Assembly: GCF_937616625.2 (NCBI RefSeq)
Contig: NC_065577.1
Location: 28,037,501 to 28,101,500, forward strand
DNA from: Mercurialis annua
Lineage: Eukaryota; Streptophyta; Magnoliopsida; Malpighiales; Euphorbiaceae
Reading direction: 5' to 3'
Length of the DNA: 64,000 nucleotides
How positions within the stretch are numbered: the first letter of the stretch is position 1; each line of letters opens with the position of its first letter. Below the pieces are notes generated by a model. The model did not search any database and was not told the DNA's origin. It saw only the letters and a program-made list of their open reading frames with translations. Below, in pieces: positions 46,354 through 57,645 of the stretch. The translations under genes were made by a program, and so were the position numbers.

Positions 46354-46523
46354 AGTCTCTGTGTAATTTTCACCCAAGCATCATCAATCTAATAGATCAA
46401 CATCTTTCAATCTGAACCGTCCAATTTACCTTTTAAATACAAGGGTATAACCTCAATCACAAACCCTCTTGCTCTCTCGCTCGCCGTCTTCTGCTGTGGC
46501 TCTCCTTGTGATCTAAACAATCC

Positions 46524-46600
46524 GTACGTTTTTTTTTGATTTCGTTACTGTTTATATTTTGAATGGTGCGTTGTTGATTTTGATTTAGTTGTTTTTTCAG
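46524..46600 (+). other. 5' UTR intron of the DnaJ gene
   Basis: GTACG donor and tttttttcag acceptor; T-rich interior. It separates the leader exon from the exon with the start codon at 46620. Confidence 0.7.
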
Positions 46601-46619
46601 GATCAATTTTGATAATAAT

Positions 46620-48651
46620 ATGTTCGGAAGAGGAGCTCCGAAGAAAAGCGATAACACAAAGTATTATGAGATTCTTGGCGTCTCTAAATCTGCTTCACAG
46701 GATGATCTAAAAAAGGCGTATCGAAAAGCGGCTATCAAGAACCATCCCGATAAGGGCGGTGATCCTGAAAAGGTAATGAATTTATTAATGTTTTAGGAAC
46801 AGATCTGTTGTTTTTTGTTGGGTATGTGATTTTGAGTTGGAATATGATTGTATATGTTACTGTGACTTAATAGTTTAAGGAGTTGGCACAAGCTTATGAA
46901 GTTTTGAGTGACCCGGAAAAACGGGAGATTTATGATCAGTATGGGGAGGATGCTCTTAAGGAAGGAATGGGCGGTGGCGGCGGTGGTCATGACCCTTTTG
47001 ATATTTTCCAGTCTTTCTTTGGTGGCAGCCCGTTTGGTGGTGAGAATTGTTGATTTAGTGGTGTTTTATGGCGTGACGATGACGGGTTTGTTTTGTTTTG
47101 ACTTGGTGGATGTTCTTTTGCAGGCGGTGGCAGCAGCAGAGGCCGGAGGCAGAGGAGAGGTGAGGATGTGATACATCCTCTCAAGGTTTCTTTGGAGGAT
47201 CTATACAATGGCACCTCCAAAAAGCTCTCTCTTTCGCGGAATGTTATCTGCTCGAAGTGTAAAGGGTCAGTTTTTAACGTTTTGTTGAGTTTGTGGGTGT
47301 TATGTAGGTGATTAACATGGGGGGGGTTGTGTATGAATTTTCAGTAAAGGTTCCAAGTCAGGTGCATCAATGAAGTGTTCTGGCTGCCAAGGCTCGGGAA
47401 TGAAGGTTTCGATAAGACACCTTGGACCGTCCATGATCCAGCAAATGCAGCATCCGTGCAATGAATGCAAGGGTACTGGCGAGACCATTAATGACAAGGA
47501 CCGCTGCCCTCAATGCAAGGGTGAAAAAGTTGTGCAAGAGAAGAAGGTGCTTGAAGTTATTGTTGAGAAGGGTATGCAAAATGGCCAGAAAATTACGTTT
47601 CCTGGAGAAGCCGACGAAGCTGTGAGTTTATAAGCTGGATTATGGATTCGTTATCTTCTTAGTTATAGGCTATTATTTTAACGTGCTCATTAATTTGTTA
47701 ATTGTGCAGCCTGACACTGTCACCGGGGACATTGTTTTTGTCCTGCAACAAAAGGAGCATCCTAAGTTTAAGCGTAAAAGTGATGACCTAGTTGTTGAGC
47801 ACACACTCTCTCTTACAGAGGCACTTTGTGGCTTCCAGTTTATCTTGACCCACTTAGATGGAAGACAGCTCCTTATAAAATCCCAGCCTGGGGAAGTCGT
47901 CAAACCAAGTATGTTGCTTTTCTCTTTTACGACTTCAATTTTTTTATTTGTTTGCTTGCTACCGTCCTATGCAATTTTGTGCATATGTGATTGAACTAGT
48001 TTATCAAGTGGCAAGTTGCTTTACTTTTGTGTTGGGTTTTAGTCTTACTTTTCTCATTGACATTTATATAGTTCTTGTATCAATTTATTGTATGTTGTGG
48101 GAGATATTATTTCATGATAGAGTTTGTAAATCAACTATTGTCCTGTAGTGTTTTGAACTATTATATGTTCAAAGTCTTTGGGCTGATAATTTGTGAATGG
48201 TGTCAGCAAGGCCCGTCTGTCTGTGACTATAAAGTTACTCATAATAATTACTGGATTTTATTTCCCAAGCTTGCTTGATGTTAATATCTGATCATAATGG
48301 TAATGTTGATTACAATTTTGGCTGAATACAGATCAATTCAAGGCCATAAACGATGAAGGGATGCCAATGTATCAAAGGCCATTTATGAGGGGTAAATTGT
48401 ACATTCATTTCACAGTTGAATTCCCAGACTCGCTTCCCGCAGATCAGTGCAAAGCCCTGGAATCGGTTCTTCCGTCGAGGACTTCAGTCCAGCTGTCTGA
48501 CATGGAGGTTGATGAATGTGAGGAGACCACTTTACATGATGTCAACTTTGAGGAGGAGATGAGGCGGAAACAACAACAGGCTCAGGAGGCATATGATGAA
48601 GATGACGATATGCCCGGTGGCGCCCAAAGAGTGCAATGCGCCCAACAATAA
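46620..48651 (+). CDS. ATJ3-like: DnaJ/HSP40 type A co-chaperone (418 aa, six coding exons)
   Basis: Coding exons are 46620-46772, 46874-47039, 47124-47265, 47345-47621, 47710-47908 and 48332-48651; all introns are GT-AG and the joined length is 1,257 nt. The J domain is at residues about 12-75 with HPD 42-44. A Gly/Phe-rich linker follows, then four zinc motifs beginning at Cys149, Cys165, Cys192 and Cys208 (the last lacks the final Gly). A substrate-binding C-terminal domain follows, and the end is CAQQ, a farnesylation box that can anchor the protein to membranes. It stimulates Hsp70 ATPase and delivers unfolded clients in the cytosol. Length and layout match Arabidopsis ATJ2/ATJ3. This is the only intact host-like gene here; a broken copy lies at 37943. 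Confidence 0.96.
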
Positions 48652-49234
48652 GGGATTCAAGTTTGACAGAGTGAGAATAATGTGATTCTCAAACTTTATT
48701 TTCCTTAGAATTTGGGATGTGTGATGGATTAAAATATGATGATATTGTCAAATCTGCTCTGCTTCTCTCTCTTAGTGTAATGTTTATGTAATTTGAATTT
48801 ATGACATGCTTGCTTGCTTACTTGGCTATAATAGATCTGCTATTTTTTAACATTCTTGAATTGCACCCTAATAGCAGAAGTATCCGTGGGCTTTTGGTTC
48901 TTTTGTGCATGTCATTCTCAGGGTGAGGTTTTATGCTTTAAATTTTTTAAGATGTTTATTAGTTTAGTATTAGATATTAAATTAATAATAAATATATTAA
49001 AAGATTAAATATAGTTCAAAATCAGGGTACGCAGCCTTATCGATAGAGTAATAAACTATTTTGAAGTGGTGTTATTCTAATAATTAATATTTAATTTATT
49101 GAAGATTTTAATTTTATTTTCTCATAATTATTGTTAATAATTTTGAAAATATTACTAGAAGTAGATATTTTTATGCATTAGTATATACATGGGGTTTCTA
49201 CAATAATTATCAGATAATAATTACAAAAATAATG
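48652..49234 (+). other. DnaJ 3' UTR and flank
   Basis: The 3' UTR probably runs to about 48800; a plausible upstream processing signal is tgtaatgtttatgtaa (48776-48791). The rest is AT-rich with no gene. Confidence 0.5.
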
Positions 49235-50351
49235 GCATAATGCAACCGCTAAAAGTATAACCACAATACAGCCGCTATAGAGCCCTTTGACTTTCCTTAA
49301 TGTATTTTGAAAAACAAAAGTGACCATAAAACAAAAGCTAAAATCTAAGTTGGTATTTCAAATGGTTTAAACACCGAACAGTAAATTATTAGATCGTGCG
49401 TTTAAAATTTTTTTTCATTTCAATTTGATATCAACATGCTGACATGACATGAACTCAAGATTAAATGGTATATTATATCTTTTAGATAATTTCTAGCTTT
49501 TGCTCGTCCAACTTGACGTTCAATGGCGAGTTGGTAGAGAGTGATTCTAACTCAACGTTATGGCGAGTGGTTTTTTCTTTTCACTCAATTTTTTGGTTAT
49601 TGATTCTTTTGTGTACATAATTTGCATACTGAATGCAAAATTAAAGAAAGAAAAAGTGAATATTCAATTGAGCAAAATAGAATTATGCCACGGACACAGT
49701 TATTGAAATATTGGATCATTGATTTTGTTGTAACATTGATATTGATTTTTGAATTTTTGGTACCAATTGTTGTGATCGGTTCGTGACCGAATTGGTACTC
49801 GCAGCGGAATCGAAACCATTCGGTAGGTATTTAATTATGAATTTGATCAACAAACAATAATATAGTAAAATAAATAAATAACATAAGAGATTTATGTGGT
49901 TTTGCATTAAAGCGTACATCCACGGGCGAAAAAATCAAGTCATCCACTAATCATCAAAAAGAGTATAAAATTGGTGAAAAATTATCAAATAGAGAACATT
50001 TCTAGCAAATACTCCCTTAGAATAAAAACTCATAAAGTGTTTAACTCTTTACAAGAAGTAACCAAAAAGGGTACAAATTAACCTATATTCATCACATCAC
50101 ACATACTCCCCTTTTCCCCTTATTCACATCAATATCTACATTGTGTGTTCGATTTTTGTTGTCCTCTAAAAGGTGAATAAGGTAGGCTATATATAGAGAA
50201 TAATTAACCTATAAGGTATTAGGACTATTAATCCTAATTGGATTTATACTTTCTAATAAGCCAATGATAATAAAGTTATCTTTCTCCTAAATACTTCACT
50301 AATTAGAATCCTAATAAAAATTAGAATTAGAATTCTAGGCATATTCCAACA

Positions 50352-51575
50352 ATCTCCACCTTAACTTGAATTCTCCAAAAAAACTGTGATTATTGTTGTG
50401 CTCCACCTTCTCCATTTAAGTTCAAACTGAACTTATTCCAAAAGAGGTTTTTAAGGACCATACAAGCTTAAGAACGTCTTAAACTTGCTGAAACCGAAAT
50501 GACTTGAACATTTACTATCTTCGGTTGTATCAATCAAAATTTCACGAAGTTTCGAATTTTGTTGGTCTTAAAACTGATACCAGAAACAAACGTCATTAGT
50601 AGCCTATAATGAAAAAATCAATAAAAAAATGTTGAGATTGTAGCATATCCCTTAATCTTCATAAGTCGACCAACCCAATGAGCATACATCACAAGTGCAG
50701 CATCCAATTTCACTTCATCGCCACAGAATCTATAGAACTCGTAGTTTTATATACTGAGATACAAGACATGTGCATTTAGAAATCATGTTGAACATTCATT
50801 ATTGTTCTGACTATCTCATTATGCATCTTGCCCTTAACTGAACCAAAATCCAAAATTCTGCATGTATTAACTGTTGCCATAACTACACTCCACTATCAAC
50901 TCATTTGTAGTCGGAAAACCAATCGAAATTGGCACATATGTGATATGAACAACTTGAATCTGCATAAATTTTGAATTTAAAAAAGACCGGTTCCCTGAGC
51001 CGGTTTGTTTATAAATGATAGCACACAGTTCTCATCTGATTATCTCCAAACAAATTGACTTATGAGTGATCTAATAGTGACGCCGTCTCAAATTACAAAC
51101 GTTGTAATCCATCTTATGTCTAAGATTGCTACTTAATTAAAACAAAATCTCTTTTGGAATGTCATAATTTTATCAAAATCTGACTATGCCCAAACAAACT
51201 CTTCATTCAACAAACTCTTAAAGCAATTTTTAGATTCAAATCACTAATAGAATTCCATGAGAGTATAAAGAGATTACCTCAATCATTCATCTTACAAAAG
51301 CTTTATAAAATCCTCAAATAGTGTGTTTAGAAAAGTCACACATCTCTTCTTTGTAGTTTAAAGTGACATGCATCTCCATCATAAAATTCTCCTTAAGAAT
51401 ATTAATACCCAAGTCTGTCTTCAATTAACGACTTTCAGCTTCCAAATTTGGTGGCTTCTCCATCTCCAAATTTTTTTTTGTGTCAAGTATGCGAAATCCT
51501 CCAAATAATAATTTTGCCATAATAATTATAATCCATAATATATTTGACAACCAAATTTGATTTGATACCAATTGC
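50352..51575 (-). other. Internal region, distal copy
   Basis: No gene. The start behind the primer site encodes a short remnant (MAKLLFGGFRILDTKKNLEM) that may be a relic of gag. By eye it is identical to 52196-53419. Confidence 0.6.
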
Positions 51576-52195
51576 TGTAACATTGATACCGATTTTTGAA
51601 TCTTTGGTACAATTGTCATGACCGGATCGTGACCGGATTGGTATGCGCAGCGGAATCGAAACCATTCGGTAGGTATTTAATTATGGATTTGATCAACAAA
51701 CAATAATATAGTAAAATAAATAAATTACACAAAAGATTTACGCTATTCTGCATTAAAGCGTACATCCACGGGCGAAAGAATCGAGCCATCAACTAATCAT
51801 CAAAAGGAGTATAAAATTGGCGGATAATTACCAAATAGAGAACATCTCTAGCAAATATGCCTTAGAATAAGTACCCATAAAGTGTTTAACTCTTTACAAG
51901 AAGTAACCCAAAAGGGTAAGAATTAACTTATATTCCTCACATCACACATACCCCCTTTTCCCCTTATTCACATCAATATCTACATTGTGTGTTCGATTTT
52001 TGTTGTCCTCTAAAAGGTGAATAAGGTAGGCTATATATAGAGAATAATTAACCTATAAGGTATTAGGACTATTAATCCTAATTGGATTTATACTTTCTAA
52101 TAAGCCAATGATAATAAAGTTATCTTTCTCCTAAATACTTCACTAATTAGAATCCTAATAAAAATTAGAATTAGAATTCTAGGCATATTCCAACA
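51576..52195 (-). repeat. Recombinant middle LTR
   Basis: Up to about 51955 it matches the LTR at 53420; from about 51960 to its end it matches the LTR at 49729. See findings. Confidence 0.85.
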
Positions 52196-54489
52196 ATCTC
52201 CACCTTAACTTGAATTCTCCAAAAAAACTGTGATTATTGTTGTGCTCCACCTTCTCCATTTAAGTTCAAACTGAACTTATTCCAAAAGAGGTTTTTAAGG
52301 ACCATACAAGCTTAAGAACGTCTTAAACTTGCTGAAACCGAAATGACTTGAACATTTACTATCTTCGGTTGTATCAATCAAAATTTCACGAAGTTTCGAA
52401 TTTTGTTGGTCTTAAAACTGATACCAGAAACAAACGTCATTAGTAGCCTATAATGAAAAAATCAATAAAAAAATGTTGAGATTGTAGCATATCCCTTAAT
52501 CTTCATAAGTCGACCAACCCAATGAGCATACATCACAAGTGCAGCATCCAATTTCACTTCATCGCCACAGAATCTATAGAACTCGTAGTTTTATATACTG
52601 AGATACAAGACATGTGCATTTAGAAATCATGTTGAACATTCATTATTGTTCTGACTATCTCATTATGCATCTTGCCCTTAACTGAACCAAAATCCAAAAT
52701 TCTGCATGTATTAACTGTTGCCATAACTACACTCCACTATCAACTCATTTGTAGTCGGAAAACCAATCGAAATTGGCACATATGTGATATGAACAACTTG
52801 AATCTGCATAAATTTTGAATTTAAAAAAGACCGGTTCCCTGAGCCGGTTTGTTTATAAATGATAGCACACAGTTCTCATCTGATTATCTCCAAACAAATT
52901 GACTTATGAGTGATCTAATAGTGACGCCGTCTCAAATTACAAACGTTGTAATCCATCTTATGTCTAAGATTGCTACTTAATTAAAACAAAATCTCTTTTG
53001 GAATGTCATAATTTTATCAAAATCTGACTATGCCCAAACAAACTCTTCATTCAACAAACTCTTAAAGCAATTTTTAGATTCAAATCACTAATAGAATTCC
53101 ATGAGAGTATAAAGAGATTACCTCAATCATTCATCTTACAAAAGCTTTATAAAATCCTCAAATAGTGTGTTTAGAAAAGTCACACATCTCTTCTTTGTAG
53201 TTTAAAGTGACATGCATCTCCATCATAAAATTCTCCTTAAGAATATTAATACCCAAGTCTGTCTTCAATTAACGACTTTCAGCTTCCAAATTTGGTGGCT
53301 TCTCCATCTCCAAATTTTTTTTTGTGTCAAGTATGCGAAATCCTCCAAATAATAATTTTGCCATAATAATTATAATCCATAATATATTTGACAACCAAAT
53401 TTGATTTGATACCAATTGCTGTAACATTGATACCGATTTTTGAATCTTTGGTACAATTGTCATGACCGGATCGTGACCGGATTGGTATGCGCAGCGGAAT
53501 CGAAACCATTCGGTAGGTATTTAATTATGGATTTGATCAACAAACAATAATATAGTAAAATAAATAAATTACACAAAAGATTTACGCTATTCTGCATTAA
53601 AGCGTACATCCACGGGCGAAAGAATCGAGCCATCAACTAATCATCAAAAGGAGTATAAAATTGGCGGATAATTACCAAATAGAGAACATCTCTAGCAAAT
53701 ATGCCTTAGAATAAGTACCCATAAAGTGTTTAACTCTTTACAAGAAGTAACCCAAAAGGGTAAGAATTAACTTATATTCCTCACATCACACATACCCCCT
53801 TTTCCCCCTTATTCACATCAATGTCTACATTGTGTATTCGGTTTTTGGTGTCCTCTAAAAGGTGAATAAGGTAGCTATATATACGGAATAATTAATCTAT
53901 ATGGTATTAGGAGTATTAATCCTAATTGGATTTATATTTCCTAATTACCCAATGATAATAAAGTTATCCTTCTCCTAAATACTTCACTAATTAGAATCCT
54001 AATAAAAATTACAATTAGGATTCTAGGCATACATTTCAACAAATTTTGTTGATAATTATTATAATTATGTTTTTGAAGTTGTTACTCTTGTTGCTGTTAG
54101 TCTTTGTCAAAAGATAATGAGAAAATTAGGAAAATAGCTAAATAACAAAAAAATTAGCATTTTTTAAATTTAAAATTCCAACTTTATTTTTGCACCTCAG
54201 CGTGTCACCCATTTATCTTTTTTACTCTATGATTTTTGTTTTATACTCCATATTTACCTTATAGATTTTATACAGAATAACTTTTTCTTCTTCTTTAAAA
54301 AAAAATTAATAAATCAACAAATTAATTCTAAATCCTCAACTCATAACATTTCAATGAATTGATTCCTGCGATTCTATTGTTATTTCTTAAAATTTCATTG
54401 CCAGTTTCAAATCGAATTTCTGATCTATTTGAATTTTTAATTTGTAATTAAATCGCTTCAAATTTTGCTTCGAGTTCGGACCCAACGAT

Positions 54490-55215
54490 CATAACTTTCT
54501 TTAAAACTAAAAAACACTGTAAACTTTTTAATTTATTTTATGTAATTAAAAATTAATTAAAAACAGTTTCAAACGATTTCAAATAGTTTCAAAAAGTTTC
54601 GTATACATAATTTTGCAACTATTTTAGAAAACGTGTATAAAATGGTTTTAAACAGTTTACAAAATTTTCAAACAATTTCAAACGGTTTACAAAAATTTCA
54701 AACACTTTCAAACAATTTTCAAATTCACAATTTACAACCTTTATTTAAAAACAGTTTCAAATATTTTATAAAGGTTACAAACTTTTTATAAAAGTTTCAA
54801 AAAATAGTTTCAAACAATCCTTAAAAATAATAGCTTCAAAAAACAGTTTCAAACGGTTTACAAAGATTTCAAACAAGTTCAAACGGTTTCTAAAAACACT
54901 TTCAAACAGTCTCAAAAATATCATTTTCAAACATTTTAAAATGGTTATAAAACAGATTCAAACGGTTTATAAAGGTTTCAAACAGTTTAAAACTGTTTTG
55001 AAAAACACTTTGAAACAGTCTCAAAAATAGTTTAAAAAGAACAGTTTCAAACCGTTTACAAAGTTTTCAAACAGTTTCTAAAAAACACTTTCAAACAGTC
55101 TAAAAAATAACAGTTTCAAACAGTTTCAAACCGTTTACAAAGGTTTCAAACAGTATAAAACAGATTCAAACGATTTTTAAAATTAATTTAAAAAACATTT
55201 GAAAACCAAGTCAAA
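54490..55215. repeat. Degenerate GTTTCAAAC array
   Basis: About 0.7 kb built of variants of cagtttcaaacggtttacaaa. The unit is itself partly palindromic (aaac-n-gttt). It shares its word with 30490-30665. Confidence 0.75.
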
Positions 55216-55299
55216 ACATTATTAATGAAGAAAATGACGATTTTTTAAAAAAAAATTGAAAAAAATATATCAAAAAACGATACTACACAAATTTAAAAC

Positions 55300-55625
55300 A
55301 ACATAGAAAGAAGAAGAAGAAAAAGAAGAAGAAAAATAAAATTCTGAAAAAGAAGATGAATGACGGCGATGGCGAAAAACTTCATTATTTCAATTTTTTG
55401 AGATGAATTAGGTCAAAAATTTTCATATTGAATTCTTCTATATCTTGTATTTTTAGATAGAATTCGTTAAAAGATTTCATTAAAATGAAAAAAAACATAA
55501 AAAAAATTTGAGAAAAAGGAAAAAAAAAGAAGAAAAAAATAAAGAGAGAGAGTAGAAGAAAGAGAAGAGAAGAGAAAGAAAAAGAAGAGAGAGAAAAGAA
55601 AGAAAGAGAAAAAGATGAAAAAATT
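55300..55625. repeat. Purine-rich tract
   Basis: GAA/GAGA-rich on the plus strand, almost pure purine from 55500 to 55620. Such mirror-like tracts can form triplex DNA. Confidence 0.8.
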
Positions 55626-57138
55626 AAGAGTGTAGTCTTCCATGAGTGGAGTAAAAATGTGAATAAGTTAAAATTCTAATCGGAGTAGAGATAGAAACAT
55701 TATAAAAAGGGAGTAAAAATATGAATTTTCAAAATTTAGGTATTTAAAACAAATAAATCTAAAACAGAGTATTTTGTGCAAATTCCTCTCAGTAATCAGA
55801 GGCCGAAGTAGCAATGGAGGTGTGTCGGTGAACTAAGAAGAGGCGAAGTTTAACATATTTGTGTAGTAAACAGTCTAACCATGAGTACATATCAGCATTA
55901 ACGTTAATTTAGACACCTTCTAAAATGAAGGGTGTGCATCCTAGTTTTTATGTACATGAGGGTCATTTTGATCCTCAAAATACATTAATGGGGGCCAAGA
56001 GTTATGGTGGTTGCATTAGGCAGAGATGGCCACGGTTTTATAAACCGACGGTTCCGGTTCAAAATAGTCGGATCACAGTTCAAGAATAATATTAGTGCTG
56101 AACCACGCTTTGGACGGTTTTGAGGTGGCTTGGAACCGGCTAGTTCCGGTTCAGATTTCGGCCAATTCGAAAAAATATATTTTTTAATTTAAAACTAAAA
56201 TTATGTATTAAATTAAAATTAAAATATTAAAATATGGATCTCACTCACTTTTAGACAATAAAATATTTACTATGAATTGTAAAATTCACTATTACCATGT
56301 AAAATTCACCATGTCATCTATGTTGAAAATTGTAATCAATTGAAGAAGAGCATAATAATTACAATACAAGAATCACCAAAATAAACGGTCGAGTTATACT
56401 TATCATCTCTCTTGAGCAAAAAACCTCTCCCTCCTCTCTCAAAAACTCAAATAAAAACCTATGATTTTGCGAAGGTGGTTTTCGCCTTTCGCCGGAAAAC
56501 CACCTCCTCCACCCTTTAATCTTTACTTTTTAGCGATCTTTAGTTATTGTTCAATAAAGAAGACCCTTTTATTTTAGATGGGTGAAGAATCATAATTTGA
56601 AGGTGGTTTTGGTGGCCGAAAAACTACCTTCTAATTTTAACTATGGTTTTCTTCAAAAATCTATTAATAAAATTTTTCTTCTCTTTTTCTTTACTCGATC
56701 TGACGGATATTTACTCGGATCAAAAAAGTTGAAAGCTTTTTGATCGGATCTAAATCCTCAACTTAAAAAATAAAGTCTTTATGGTTGATTTTTCTAATAT
56801 GTTCTTTAATGTTGTGTTTGTGTTTTATTAGATCTAATTTTTGGATTCATGTAAAAGGCAAGACTTGAAAGTTTGAAGTTTTAAGGATAGAGCGATTTTA
56901 AGATCGTATTTTCAATGTTTGAACCATAAATGTATTGGGTAATCCATTTGGTGGTTTGAAAAGCCCTAATCGAAAACTGTATTTACAGCTCACATCATTT
57001 ATTTTAGAATGGTTCTTTCAATTTATTGAAGAACCGGTTATTTATTATATTTTCATTACTATTAATGGAAATTTTAGCTTTTGACAAAAAAAAAGAATCA
57101 ATATTCATAACAAAGCAAAATAACAGCATCCTTCACAT
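55626..57138. other. Non-coding repeat-derived sequence
   Basis: No gene. 56025-56170 with ggttccggttc and accggctagttccggttc has the style of plant hAT-type relics. 56380-56760 resembles a retroelement or LINE leader (ggtggttttcgcc). Families are not firmly assigned. Confidence 0.35.
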
Positions 57139-57366
57139 TGTTTCCTCAGAAGGAAATAACATCCCATATATCAAGGAAATCAGCCATAATAAGTAAACTA
57201 GTAAATGTCAAAATAATTAGCCACACTTATAGCCTAAACTTTTGTAATTACTTGATTCTTATAATCTTAGATTGAGCTGTGTATCTTGCACCTATTCTTA
57301 TATAAATATGGGTTTCTACATTGTTAGAAATCACTCAATTATATCATCAATCACTCTACTCTTTCA
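57139..57366 (+). repeat. 5' LTR of the copia element
   Basis: Shares aacatcccat(a/t)tatcaaggaa and the following 60 bp with the 3' LTR fragment at 62002. It ends CA directly before tggtatcagagcc (57367-57379), an exact initiator-Met primer site. Confidence 0.75.
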
Positions 57367-57477
57367 TGGTATCAGAGCCTTGTCCATTTATACAATTTGA
57401 GTTTGGCCGGCCCACGTAAAATATGCGTGAGGGGGGACGTTGTTGCTCGGCCCGTACACGCTACGCGTGAGGGAGAG

Positions 57478-57586
57478 TGTTGAAGTAGAAAATCCCATAT
57501 TGGTTGTGTATGTGAATGGACTTGTGTTTATATATTAGTTGGGCACTTCCACTTAATACCAATTGGTTTTAAGATGGAATCTAACA
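57478..57586 (+). repeat. Foreign short LTR in the copia leader
   Basis: TGTTGAAG ... ATCTAACA, 109 bp, preceded by a purine tract (gtgagggagag) and followed by tagtatcagagc, a near primer site. The sequence type (aaaatcccatattgg) is that of small TRIM/copia LTRs. It is unrelated to the LTR at 57139. Confidence 0.7.
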
Positions 57587-57645
57587 TAGTATCAGAGCGA
57601 TCTTTGCATCTGATTAAATCATTCTTCTAGTTTTTTTTTTCTCTC

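Larger units (their letters stand above)
49729..54041 (-). mobile_element. Tandem copia-like non-autonomous element (LTR-int-LTR-int-LTR)
   Basis: Three LTRs (49729-50351, 51576-52195, 53420-54041; about 620 bp) alternate with two internal regions of about 1.22 kb. In minus orientation each LTR starts TGTTG(G/A)AAT and ends TGTTACA. A primer-like ttggtatcaaatc follows (51560-51572, 53404-53416), and a purine tract aaggtggagat precedes the next LTR (50352-50362, 52196-52206). The internal regions hold only a short ORF fragment near the primer site and no RT, so the element is non-autonomous. The outer flanks share attttgt but not as a clean 5-bp duplication. Confidence 0.82.
49235..56021. repeat. 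Possible inverted-repeat pair enclosing 6.8 kb
   Basis: The left segment gcataatgcaaccgc ... ttaatgtattttga (49235-49330) recurs inverted at the right (tcaaaatacattaa ... ggttgcattaggc, 55974-56021), with about 25 bp fewer between blocks. It may be the ends of an old DNA transposon that received the copia-like tandem. No target duplication is seen. Confidence 0.35.

Noticed and set aside
47683..48148. Separate small genes between 47683 and 48278
   Set aside because: They are DnaJ exon 5 read on into its 423-bp intron; splice sites explain them.
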